From positions 2,418,001 through 2,482,000 of the forward strand of contig OY759970.1 of assembly GCA_963662965.1 (NCBI GenBank): DNA of 64,000 nt, written 5' to 3'. Shown piece by piece: positions 43,840 through 52,575 of this stretch (within the stretch, counting starts at the first letter, position 1; each line of letters opens with the position of its first letter). The DNA is from DTWD01 sp963662965. GTDB lineage: Bacteria; Acidobacteriota; Vicinamibacteria; Vicinamibacterales; UBA8438. Under the pieces are notes generated by a model. The model was not told the DNA's origin. It ran no database searches and worked only from the letters and a program-made list of their open reading frames with translations. The position numbers and the translations under genes are program-made.

Positions 43840-44883
43840 ATGGCCATCGAACGCCAAGCCCCGACCCCGCTCTCCGTGGCAGTGTCACTCCTGGCCGCGC
43901 TGGCCTTCGTCCTGCCGAGCACGCTCTCGGCTCAGTCCCATCAGCCGCCGCCCGAGCCGCCCGCCGAATGGGGGCCCATCTCGATCAGCATGGAGGAGAT
44001 CGAGTATCCCCATCCGGTCGAGTTCATGAATTTCAGGGTCTACGGCCAGGACGTGCGGATCGCCTACATGGACGTCGCGCCGGTGGGGCCCGCGAACGGC
44101 CGCGCCGTGGTCTTCCACCACGGGGGCAGCTACTACGGCTGGTACTGGAAGGAGCAGATCGAGACCCTTACCAACGAAGGCTTCCGGGTCATCGTGAAGG
44201 ACCGGCTGGGCTGGGGAAAGTCGTCCAAGCCGATCCTTACGTACAGCATGAGCCTGCACGCCTCCAACACGGCCCGGCTCATGGAGCACCTCGGCATCTC
44301 CGAGGCCGCCATCGTCGGCCATTCGATCGGTGGGCAAATGGCCACTCGGTTCGCGTTCCTCTACCCGGAGATGACGACGCATCTGGTCACCATTAATCAG
44401 ATCGGCCTGACCGACAATCGAGCGGGACGAGGGTTCCGCCCGTTCGACGGCGAGATCGACGCCGACCCGGACCTGTCGCGCGCGTACGAAGCCGACGTGC
44501 GGACGGACACGCGGCGCTACGTGGAGTGGAAGCCGGAGTTTCTGGAGCACCTCCGCATTCGCCACGGGCAACGGCTGAGCGGCGACTGGCCGCGACTCGC
44601 GTACGTGCGCCGGCTCGGCGGCAACCTGCGCTCGATGGACACGGTGGTGAACGACTGGCCCCACATCCGGATAAAGACACTGATTCTCGGCGGCGAGATC
44701 GACGGGCCCAACTTCCCCGAGCACGCGCGGCGGGCGGTGGAGATTCTCCCTAACGCGGAGGTGTTCCTCATCCCGAACGTCGGCCACAACCCACACGAAG
44801 AAGTGCCCGACATCGTCAACGCCGAGCTGGTCCGCTTCCTCGGCAGCGACCCGGACGAGCCGGCGGGGGAGGGCGGACGCTAG
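43840..44883 (+). CDS. Exported alpha/beta hydrolase
   Basis: 347 residues, AGGAGG ribosome-binding site just upstream. The signal peptide (MAIERQAPTPLSVAVSLLAA) ends LSAQSH. The nucleophile elbow is GHSIGG (Ser162), the oxyanion region VVFHHGGSYYGWYW, and the catalytic His is in IPNVGHNPHEE. It probably hydrolyses an ester or epoxide-like substrate in the periplasm. The TAG stop overlaps the GTG start of the next gene by one base, so the two form an operon. Confidence 0.87.
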   Translation: MAIERQAPTPLSVAVSLLAALAFVLPSTLSAQSHQPPPEPPAEWGPISISMEEIEYPHPVEFMNFRVYGQDVRIAYMDVAPVGPANGRAVVFHHGGSYYGWYWKEQIETLTNEGFRVIVKDRLGWGKSSKPILTYSMSLHASNTARLMEHLGISEAAIVGHSIGGQMATRFAFLYPEMTTHLVTINQIGLTDNRAGRGFRPFDGEIDADPDLSRAYEADVRTDTRRYVEWKPEFLEHLRIRHGQRLSGDWPRLAYVRRLGGNLRSMDTVVNDWPHIRIKTLILGGEIDGPNFPEHARRAVEILPNAEVFLIPNVGHNPHEEVPDIVNAELVRFLGSDPDEPAGEGGR

Positions 44884-47294
44884 TGGCCTGTCCGGAAGCC
44901 TTGCGGATACCCAGGTTCCTCACCACCCTGACCACCGCCGTCACGCTCGTCGGCGTCGCCGCCTTCAGCCAGGCGCAGCCGCCGATCATCCAGCCGGGCG
45001 CGCCGGGCGAGCCGAGCCGGGAGATCACGGCCGAGGAGGCGTCCGACCTGGCCGGCATCCGCTACACCGCCGGCGACGTCAAGTTCATGCAGGGGATGCT
45101 CTCGCATCACGCCCAGGCGCTCGAGATGACCGCGCTGCTCGAGACCCGTACCGAACGCGACGTGATGCGACAGCTGGCCCAGCGGATCGACATCTCGCAG
45201 GAGGACGAGATCGCGATGATGCGGGACTGGCTGCGAGAGCGCGACCAGACGGTCCCCGACGTCGACACCCATCACCAGCCGGGCTGGACCCCGATGCCGG
45301 GCATGCTGACCGACGAGGAGATGGACCGGCTTGAAGCCGCCTCCGGGGTGGCGTTCGACCGGCTGTTCCTCGAGCTCATGATCACGCACCACCGCGGCGC
45401 CGTCACCATGGTCGAGAACCTGCTCGACCAGGCGGGCGCGGCCCAGGACTCACAGCTCTACGCGTTCACCTCCGACGTCACTGCCGACCAGAGTATGGAG
45501 ATCGACCGAATGGACGCGATGCTCGCGGCGCTGTCGACCGATCCGCGGGTGCAGCTTGCGGCCGGCTTCGACGATGCCGGCGAGGCGTTCTGGAACATGG
45601 CGCTGGTCGCCTCGCGCCCAAAACCTGAGGGCTTCTACGACCCGACCGCTGCCGAGACCGAGGCGGACGACGACACGGAAGAGACGGAGGACGACGAGTC
45701 GGAGGCGCGGCCCCGGCGCGGTCTGCTCAGCTTCGCCAACACCGACATGGCGTTCGCCGGCGACGTCCTGTTCGAGGGGAACTACCACGGGTTCAGCACC
45801 TACCGGGTGGAGGTGCCGGCCTCGCCGCAGCTCGTCAGCTCGGTGGTGTGTCCCGGTGGCCAGGGCGACGTCTCGGTCATCGGCGACCTGCTCATCATGT
45901 CGGTCGAGCAGACCAGAGGCCGGCTCGACTGCGGGCTGCAGGGGGTGGCGGAGCCGGTGAGCCAGGAGCGGTTCAGGGGCCTCCGTATCTTCGACATCAG
46001 CGACATGCGGCGGCCACGGCAGGTGGCCGCGGTGCAGACCTGCCGCGGCTCCCACACCCACACGCTGGTGGGCGACCCTGACGGCGAGGGCAACGTCTAT
46101 GTCTACGGGTCGGGTACCGCCTCGGTGCGGTCTGGCGACGAGCTCGAGGGTTGCTCGGACGAGTCGCCGGCGGAAAACCCGGACACGGCGCTGTTCCGGA
46201 TCGACGTCATCCAGATTCCGCTAGCGAGCCCCGAGGACGCACGCGTCGTCAGCCGGCCGTTCGTCTTCCGGGACCCCGAGACCGGCGACGCTGCGGGCCT
46301 GTGGCGGGGCGGCGACCACGGCCCCGGCACCCAGCGCACCAGCGAGACCAGCCGGTGCCACGACATCACCGCCTATCCGGAGATCGGACTGGCGGCCGGC
46401 GCCTGCTCCGGCAACGGCATCCTGCTGGACATCTCCAACCCGCTGAGCCCGGTCCGGATCGACGAGGTGGTCGACCCCGGGTTCGCCTACTGGCATTCGG
46501 CGACGTTCAACAACGACGGCACCAAGGTGATCTTCACCGACGAGTGGGGCGGCGGCGGCCGCGCCCGCTGCCGGGCGTCCGACCCGAGACAGTGGGGCGC
46601 GAACGCGATCTACGACATCGTCGACGGCCAGCTCGAGTACCGCAGCCACTACAAGCTGCCCGCCCCGCAGGGTGAGACCGAGAATTGCGTCGCGCACAAC
46701 GGCTCGCTGGTGCCGGTGCCCGGCCGCGACATCATGGTGCAGGCCTGGTATCAGGGCGGCATCTCGGTCTTCGACTTCACCGACTCGGCCAACCCGGTCG
46801 AGATCGCGTACTTCGACCGTGGCCCGCTCGACCCCGACCGGATCGTGATGGCCGGCTACTGGTCGGCTTACTGGTATCGCGGCTTCATCTACGGCACCGA
46901 GATCGCCCGTGGCCTCGACGTCCTAGAGCTGCTGCCGAGCGAGTTCCTGACCGAGCACGAGATCGTCGCCGCCTCGACCGTAGCGCCGGCGACGTTCAAC
47001 GCGCAGGACCAACGACGCATCGACTGGTCGACCCGGCCGGTGGTGGCGCGGGCCTACCTCGACCAGCTCGGCCGGGCGGACACGCTGAGCACGGGGCGGC
47101 GGTCCGCCCTATCCGGGCTGCTGGATCGCGCCGACGCGGCGCTGGCGGATGGCGCCGAGGCCGGGTTGGCCGGGGAGCTGACGATCGCCGCGTCGGAGGT
47201 GCGGCGCGAGGCGGGCGCGGCGAGCGGGCGCAGCCAGGCGCGGCTGGAGGCGCTGGCGGAGAGCCTGACCAGCCTGTCCGAGGTGCTGCGGTAG
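44883..47294 (+). CDS. DUF305 domain fused to LVIVD-type propeller protein
   Basis: 803 residues from GTG 44883 after overlap with the hydrolase stop. The signal peptide ends FSQAQP. Residues 45-215 are DUF305 with its paired histidines (MQGMLSHHAQALEMTALLE and LMITHHRGAVTMVENLL), a four-helix ferritin-like fold often tied to copper. After an acidic linker (DDDTEETEDDESE), residues 280-700 form a propeller of LVIVD-like repeats (GLRIFDISDMRRPRQVAAV, CRGSHTHTLVGD, GILLDISNPLSPVRIDEV). A helical tail closes the protein. Role unknown; probably periplasmic binding or metal handling. Confidence 0.82.
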   Translation: MACPEALRIPRFLTTLTTAVTLVGVAAFSQAQPPIIQPGAPGEPSREITAEEASDLAGIRYTAGDVKFMQGMLSHHAQALEMTALLETRTERDVMRQLAQRIDISQEDEIAMMRDWLRERDQTVPDVDTHHQPGWTPMPGMLTDEEMDRLEAASGVAFDRLFLELMITHHRGAVTMVENLLDQAGAAQDSQLYAFTSDVTADQSMEIDRMDAMLAALSTDPRVQLAAGFDDAGEAFWNMALVASRPKPEGFYDPTAAETEADDDTEETEDDESEARPRRGLLSFANTDMAFAGDVLFEGNYHGFSTYRVEVPASPQLVSSVVCPGGQGDVSVIGDLLIMSVEQTRGRLDCGLQGVAEPVSQERFRGLRIFDISDMRRPRQVAAVQTCRGSHTHTLVGDPDGEGNVYVYGSGTASVRSGDELEGCSDESPAENPDTALFRIDVIQIPLASPEDARVVSRPFVFRDPETGDAAGLWRGGDHGPGTQRTSETSRCHDITAYPEIGLAAGACSGNGILLDISNPLSPVRIDEVVDPGFAYWHSATFNNDGTKVIFTDEWGGGGRARCRASDPRQWGANAIYDIVDGQLEYRSHYKLPAPQGETENCVAHNGSLVPVPGRDIMVQAWYQGGISVFDFTDSANPVEIAYFDRGPLDPDRIVMAGYWSAYWYRGFIYGTEIARGLDVLELLPSEFLTEHEIVAASTVAPATFNAQDQRRIDWSTRPVVARAYLDQLGRADTLSTGRRSALSGLLDRADAALADGAEAGLAGELTIAASEVRREAGAASGRSQARLEALAESLTSLSEVLR

Positions 47295-47314
47295 GCGCCC
47301 GCACCGTCAGGCCA

Positions 47315-49414
47315 CTAGTGCCGGTCCGCGGCCGGGCTCGAGCCGTCAGGTAGCGCGTAGGCAGCTATGCCGTCCTGAAGCTGCACGATTACGTACTGCC
47401 GGCCCTCGTGCATCCAGCTCGACATCCCGTATCGCGTCACGCCAGGAATCTCCACCGACGCCAGCCGTTCCCCGGTCTGCTTGTCAATCGCAAATAGCTG
47501 CGGAGTGTTGTCGGCCGTCCGGCCCCCCGCCATGAGCATGGTCGGGGTGACGACCATCGCGGTGCCGCCGGGGCGTCCGCGATTCAGCTCGACGCCGTCG
47601 ACTCCCTGCAGGAGTGGGTGATTCCTAATGAGGTCCTGCTGCTCCTGCGGTGCATCCCCGTTTGGGATCACCCACAGATGCTCGCCGGTGTTCATGTCGA
47701 TCGCCGTGATCCGCCCGAGTGGACCCTTCCAGATCGGAAGGCCGTCGATGGTGGCGTCCGGACCTCCACCGACGCTGGTCGCCACTGCGGCCCAGTCGGA
47801 ATGCGTCACGCCCGACTGTTCCCGTTCATCGAGCGGCGACTCGTTGCCGGGCACCACCTGTAATCTGAAACAGCCGCTCCCAGACGTGACGAACATGATT
47901 CCCGACGTGGGGTCGGCGACGGGCGGCCCGGTAATGTTGGTGCCGCCGCCTCCGCCGGGACAGTTCCAGGCGGGGCCGGCCGGGTCATCCACGGACCTGG
48001 GGGGGTTGAACATCGGGTTGAAGAGGTTGTTCTCCGTCGCCACCCGACGAGCCGCCTCAAACACCTCCGGGGTGTAGTCGATCAGATGCTCCTCGGTCCG
48101 CCCCTGGAGGTCGAACGGCGCGGGCCGGGTCGGAAAGGGCTGCGTCGGCGACAGCTGCTCGCCGGGGATGTTCGACGGCGGGACGCGCCGCTCCTCGATC
48201 GGCCAGATCGGCTCACCGGTCTCGCGGTTCAAGGCGTACACCCACGACTGCTTCGTCGCCTGGAAGATCCCCTTGATCTCGCGCCCGTCCACGACCACAT
48301 CCATCAAGATTGGCGCCGTGGGCGTGTCGTAGTTCCAGACGTCGTGATGGACCATCTGGTAGTGCCACCGCCGTTCGCCGGTTTCGACATCGAGCGCGAT
48401 CAGGCTCGCGGCGAAGAGGTTGTCGCCGGGGCGGTGGCCGCCCCAGTAGTCGATCGTGGCACTGTTCGTCGGAATATAGACCAGTCCGAGCTCCGGGTCC
48501 GCCGACATCGGCGCCCACGAGGAGACGTCTCCGGTCCATTCCCAGGCGTCGTTCTCCCAGGTGTCGTGGCCGAGCTCACCGGGCCGTGGAATGACGTGGA
48601 ACTTCCACTTGAAATCTCCCGTGCGGGCATCGTACGCGAGGATGTCGCCGGGCACGTTCTCGACCCGCGTCTGCAGATAGCCTTGCTCGGCCGAGTTGCC
48701 GATCACCACGGTGTCGTTGACCACGATCGGCGGCGACGAGCTGGTGATGTAGCCGATCTCCAAGGGGATACCGGTATTCGGATCGTAGGGGCGGTCCATG
48801 CTGGTCCACGGGCCCCAGTCCGCAATCAGATCCTCCACCAAATCCACCGTCCCGCTGGTACCGAAGTCGGGCACCGCCACCGGTCGTCCCCAGTTCTCGA
48901 GCGGGCGGCCGGTCTCGGCGTCGAGCGCGTGCAGGAAAAAGCCGGGGGACGTGATGAAGACCACCCCGCGGCCGTCGATCTCGCCGAACGCGATGCCCTT
49001 CCCATAGCCTTTACGCATCGAGTACTCGTAGCGGGAAGTGTTCGGCTCGGTGAAGCTCCAGAGCAGCTCGCCGGTCTCCGGGTCGAGCGCGACGACGTGA
49101 CGGCGGTTACCGCTGACCGTGATCAGCTTGCCGTCGATATAGGTCGGCGTGGCTCGCGCCGTGCTGGGGCCGAAGCTGGCCGCATGCCAGCGCCACGCGA
49201 CCTCTAGTTCTTCGAAATTCGCGGGAGTGATCTGCTCGGCTGGCGTGTACCGGGTGTGCCAGGCGTCGCCACCCAGATATGTCCATCGGGCGTCTTCGGT
49301 CCCGGGTCCCTGCGCGATCACAGACCCCGTGGCCCAGAGACCGCAGGCCAGTGCCACCGCGAGCCCGAGCATGAATGACCGTGTTCGAGTGGCCCCACGT
49401 CCTTCGCCGTTCAT
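47315..49414 (-). CDS. PQQ-dependent membrane-glucose-dehydrogenase-type quinoprotein
   Basis: 699 residues from ATG 49414 (MNGEGRGATRTRSFMLGLAV), with signal peptide ending GSVIAQG. Propeller signatures include ARWTYLGGDAWHTRYTPAEQ at the N-terminus, LDVETGERRWHYQMVHHDVW, LNRETGEPIWPIEERRVP and MNTGEHLWVIPNG. The N-terminus and the HHDVWNYD motif are those of the glucose/quinate dehydrogenase-like group. It should oxidise a sugar or alcohol in the periplasm. No C-terminal cytochrome domain is present, so electrons must go to a separate carrier, such as the di-heme cytochrome at 58363. Convergent with the DUF305 gene. Confidence 0.88.
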   Translation of the reverse strand: MNGEGRGATRTRSFMLGLAVALACGLWATGSVIAQGPGTEDARWTYLGGDAWHTRYTPAEQITPANFEELEVAWRWHAASFGPSTARATPTYIDGKLITVSGNRRHVVALDPETGELLWSFTEPNTSRYEYSMRKGYGKGIAFGEIDGRGVVFITSPGFFLHALDAETGRPLENWGRPVAVPDFGTSGTVDLVEDLIADWGPWTSMDRPYDPNTGIPLEIGYITSSSPPIVVNDTVVIGNSAEQGYLQTRVENVPGDILAYDARTGDFKWKFHVIPRPGELGHDTWENDAWEWTGDVSSWAPMSADPELGLVYIPTNSATIDYWGGHRPGDNLFAASLIALDVETGERRWHYQMVHHDVWNYDTPTAPILMDVVVDGREIKGIFQATKQSWVYALNRETGEPIWPIEERRVPPSNIPGEQLSPTQPFPTRPAPFDLQGRTEEHLIDYTPEVFEAARRVATENNLFNPMFNPPRSVDDPAGPAWNCPGGGGGTNITGPPVADPTSGIMFVTSGSGCFRLQVVPGNESPLDEREQSGVTHSDWAAVATSVGGGPDATIDGLPIWKGPLGRITAIDMNTGEHLWVIPNGDAPQEQQDLIRNHPLLQGVDGVELNRGRPGGTAMVVTPTMLMAGGRTADNTPQLFAIDKQTGERLASVEIPGVTRYGMSSWMHEGRQYVIVQLQDGIAAYALPDGSSPAADRH

Positions 49415-49606
49415 CGTCTCTACTCCTGCACTCTGGTCGGCGCAGCCCGAGCACCAGACCGCCCTACGGGCAGTCATCGTAGCACCACCTCCGACATGTT
49501 GCCCGGCCAGTGGCGTCCCGGGACCACGAGGGATGGATTCTCGGGGCCGGGACTGGTATATCTAGACCCGAAATCGCCGGATGGGACGGGATGAGGAGAG
49601 TCGAGC

Positions 49607-51046
49607 ATGGCTGAGAGACGAGATCACACGGACGGCTCGGTTCGACGGGAGAGCCGCAGACGCTTCTTCCGACTCCTGGCGGGCAGCCCACTGCTGGCCG
49701 CGGCGTATCCGGCCCTGCCGCCGAGCTGGCAGGTGGCGGTCGCGCGGGAGTCGCTTCGTGGCGCGACGGCCGGTCCGAGGCCGGCGGGCATTCCCTGTCC
49801 CGACTGCGGACAGGAGATGGTCTTCCCGGCTGCTGCCAACGCCCGTCCCGCGGCGCAGGACGCGGGCGCCGTCGTCCCGGATCGCAACCGGTTCCTGGAA
49901 GGTCAGCTCACCGGCCAGGTCGTCGATGCCGTCGAGCTGGCGGTCAACGTGTGGGACATGGAGATGACCACCCACGCGAACAACTTACCCGAGCACTGGG
50001 CGTACCTGCACCTGGGGGTCGACGACTTCGAGACGCGAGTCGCGAACCGGGAGGGCTTCAACCGGCTCATGCTCCGTCCCCGGCGGCTCGGGCAGGACGT
50101 GAGCACCTTGGACACGTCGGTCGAGCTCTATGGCAAGCGATTCGACGTGCCGCTGTTCACCTGCCCGGTCGCGGCCCTGCGCGCCTTTCACACCGAGGGC
50201 GAGGTGGGAGCGGCCCGGGCGGCTCGAGGGCGAGGCGTGCTGACGATCCAGTCGCACGAGAGCTCACAATCGTACGAAGACATCGCCGAGGCGCGGGGCG
50301 AGCCGCACTGGTTTCAGCTCTACATCAGACCCGACTGGAACGTCGTCAAGCGGTCGATCGACCGGGTCGAGGCGGCGGGCTGCCAGGTCTTGGTGTGGAC
50401 CATCGACCTGCTTGGCGGCAGCAATCGGGAGCTCGCGCGACGCGCGTCTGGCGCCGAAGGGACGAGCGCCGCGTTCTGCCAGAACTGCCACAACCACCAA
50501 GAGGGGTATCAGAGGCCGATGCGTCGTGAGCTTGAGGGGCCGGCCGGACCTCGCCCGGCGCAAGACTGGGACTACCTGAAGCGGCTCAAGGATGCGACGT
50601 CAATGAAGGTGCTCGTGAAGGGTGTCGTCACGCGCGAGGAAGCCGAGCTCGCGATCGAACACGGTGCGGACGGCGTGTACGTGTCCAACCACGGTGGTCG
50701 CGGAGTGAACATGCTCCGCGGCTCCATCGACGCGCTCCCGGAGGTCGTGGAGGGCGTCGCGGGACGGGTGCCGGTGCTCATCGACAGCGGCGTCCGCCGG
50801 GGCGCAGACATCTTCAAGGCGCTGGCGCTCGGCGCCGACGCGGTGGGGATCGGTCGCCCCTACGTATGGGGCCTCGGCGCGTTCGGCGAGGAGGGGGTCG
50901 ACCGGGTGCTCGACATCATGCTGGACGAGTTCAGGATGATCATGAGGCAGACCCGAACCACCGCGATCGATCAGATCGGATCGGAGTTCGTGATGGAAGG
51001 GCGTCCCATCATGACGCGCCACCACGGACTGGGCTTCAGCCTCTGA
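49607..51046 (+). CDS. Exported FMN-dependent alpha-hydroxy-acid dehydrogenase with CxxCH motif
   Basis: 479 residues. A twin-arginine signal (RRRFFRLLAGSPLLAAAYPA) indicates folded export. The FMN barrel has PLFTCPVAALRAFHTEGEVG, VLTIQSHESSQSYEDI, PHWFQLYIRPDW, VLVKGVVTREEAEL, the catalytic VSNHGGRG (His/Arg) and VLIDSGVRRGADIFKALALG. It should oxidise lactate or another 2-hydroxy acid. Unusual features are CQNCH at 291-295, in the loop where flavocytochromes may vary, and CPDCG near residue 64. A covalent c-type heme is possible because the protein is exported. It is divergent from the quinoprotein gene at 49414. Confidence 0.87.
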   Translation: MAERRDHTDGSVRRESRRRFFRLLAGSPLLAAAYPALPPSWQVAVARESLRGATAGPRPAGIPCPDCGQEMVFPAAANARPAAQDAGAVVPDRNRFLEGQLTGQVVDAVELAVNVWDMEMTTHANNLPEHWAYLHLGVDDFETRVANREGFNRLMLRPRRLGQDVSTLDTSVELYGKRFDVPLFTCPVAALRAFHTEGEVGAARAARGRGVLTIQSHESSQSYEDIAEARGEPHWFQLYIRPDWNVVKRSIDRVEAAGCQVLVWTIDLLGGSNRELARRASGAEGTSAAFCQNCHNHQEGYQRPMRRELEGPAGPRPAQDWDYLKRLKDATSMKVLVKGVVTREEAELAIEHGADGVYVSNHGGRGVNMLRGSIDALPEVVEGVAGRVPVLIDSGVRRGADIFKALALGADAVGIGRPYVWGLGAFGEEGVDRVLDIMLDEFRMIMRQTRTTAIDQIGSEFVMEGRPIMTRHHGLGFSL

Positions 51047-52477
51047 TCAGGGCGCCGGCACCAGCTTGCGTACCCACCCGTCGCCCTTGGTCAGCAGATA
51101 GAGCTCGCCGGCCGAGTCGATCCCTAGACGAAGGTCAACCCGGTCGCCGGGGGCGTAGGTGTTCGGGAAGCCGGCCACGTCAACGAGATCCTGCTCGCGG
51201 CCCCCGATCACCAATCTGACCTCCGTGATTTGGACCGGCGGACCGGCGTCGAGCGTGTCGGCGTCGATGACGAACAACCGGCCCCGCGGGAAATCGGTAA
51301 AGACGTATTTGCCCCGCAGTTCGGGAATCGCCCGCCCTCGATAGACGAACCCTCCGCCGACGGCGTTACCCTCGTCGTGGTCGTACTGCGCCACCGGATA
51401 GACGAACTCGCGGTCATCTGCGGATGGTCGGGGATAGACGGGTCCGGGCCCCGCTCCCACGGTGTAGCCGCTCGCAAACGTCCCCTCGCGAAGCCGCCAG
51501 CCGTAGTTGGCGCCGGGCATGCCGAGATTGACCTCCTCGATCTGGTTCTGGCCGATATCCCCGATGAACATCCGGCCGTCCGTGTCCCACGAAAAGTGCT
51601 GGGGATGACGGAGGCCGTAGGCCCAGATCTCGGGAGCCACGCCGTCGCTGTGGACGAACGGGTTGTCCGGTGGAATCCCGTAGCCCTTGGTTCCGTCCCC
51701 GGCGAGCGGGTCGATGCGGATGATGCCGGCGTGCGGGACGGCCAGTGATTGGCCGTGGTCTCGGGGGTCGTGCGCCGCCCCACCGTCGCCGAGGCAGGCG
51801 TAGAGCAGGCCGTAGTCCGGCGACCCCGCGTCGGCGTGGGGGTTGAACGCGATCGTGCCGATGTTGTGGTTCGGGGCGAACTGGCCGATTCGAAAGACCT
51901 CGCGTGAGGAACCGCTGAAGACGTCGGCGCTCGGATCGGTCACCGTCCACTCGCGAATCACGCTTTCGTGGCTTTCCGCATCGTCATCCAGGTAGTCGGC
52001 GATGCCGGTGTCCGAGCCGGCGCTGTACGCCGTGTAGAACTTGCCGAACCCGGGCGTGCCTTCGTCGCCGAACTGTGGATGGAAGGCCACGCTGACGAGA
52101 CCGGTCTCGTTCGGAAACATCGAATCGTCGAAGCCGACGTCCTGGTCGCGAAGGTCCAGAAAGATGGTCGGAGTCTTCCCGCCTTCGTCGGTCAGGTACA
52201 GCGGCCCGCGCAGGTCGTTCAGCGCCAGCCGGCCAGAGCCGTCTCCCACGGGTACCAGGTACTGGATACGTGCATACGCGGGGTTGGTTTGGCGTCCCTC
52301 GCTCGAGTCCGAGGTCCGCGGGACACGTACGAACTCCTCGGCGCCGACGACCAGGTCGCCCTTCCGAATCTTCTCCGGGATCGGGTTCTCTAATCGCTCC
52401 GATTGGGCGCCGGCCGTGCAAATCGCGGGGAGAACGGCCAGGGTGGACACGAGGCTGAGAGGTCCTGTAAGACGCAT
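51047..52477 (-). CDS. Soluble PQQ-dependent sugar dehydrogenase (GSDH type)
   Basis: 476 residues from ATG 52477 (MRLTGPLSLVSTLAVLPAIC), signal ending TAGAQS. GSDH/Asd signatures are seen: GLVSVAFHPQFGDEGTPGFG, NHNIGTIAFNPHADAGSPDY, LYACLGDGGAAHDPRDHGQS, EIWAYGLRHPQHFSWDTDGR, MFIGDIGQNQIEEVN and GGGFVYRGRAIPELRGKYVF. It should oxidise aldose sugars in the periplasm using PQQ and calcium. Its stop codon directly abuts the stop of the convergent FMN dehydrogenase. It is divergent from the fusion gene at 52576. Confidence 0.88.
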   Translation of the reverse strand: MRLTGPLSLVSTLAVLPAICTAGAQSERLENPIPEKIRKGDLVVGAEEFVRVPRTSDSSEGRQTNPAYARIQYLVPVGDGSGRLALNDLRGPLYLTDEGGKTPTIFLDLRDQDVGFDDSMFPNETGLVSVAFHPQFGDEGTPGFGKFYTAYSAGSDTGIADYLDDDAESHESVIREWTVTDPSADVFSGSSREVFRIGQFAPNHNIGTIAFNPHADAGSPDYGLLYACLGDGGAAHDPRDHGQSLAVPHAGIIRIDPLAGDGTKGYGIPPDNPFVHSDGVAPEIWAYGLRHPQHFSWDTDGRMFIGDIGQNQIEEVNLGMPGANYGWRLREGTFASGYTVGAGPGPVYPRPSADDREFVYPVAQYDHDEGNAVGGGFVYRGRAIPELRGKYVFTDFPRGRLFVIDADTLDAGPPVQITEVRLVIGGREQDLVDVAGFPNTYAPGDRVDLRLGIDSAGELYLLTKGDGWVRKLVPAP

Positions 52478-52575
52478 GCGGAAGTATGAGGCGAGGGCAT
52501 GGAGTAGGTCCAACCCTGCTTCTGCCGATCGGCTTGCTATGATGTCGCTGAATCGGTCCTGACTCCTACAGCGCT

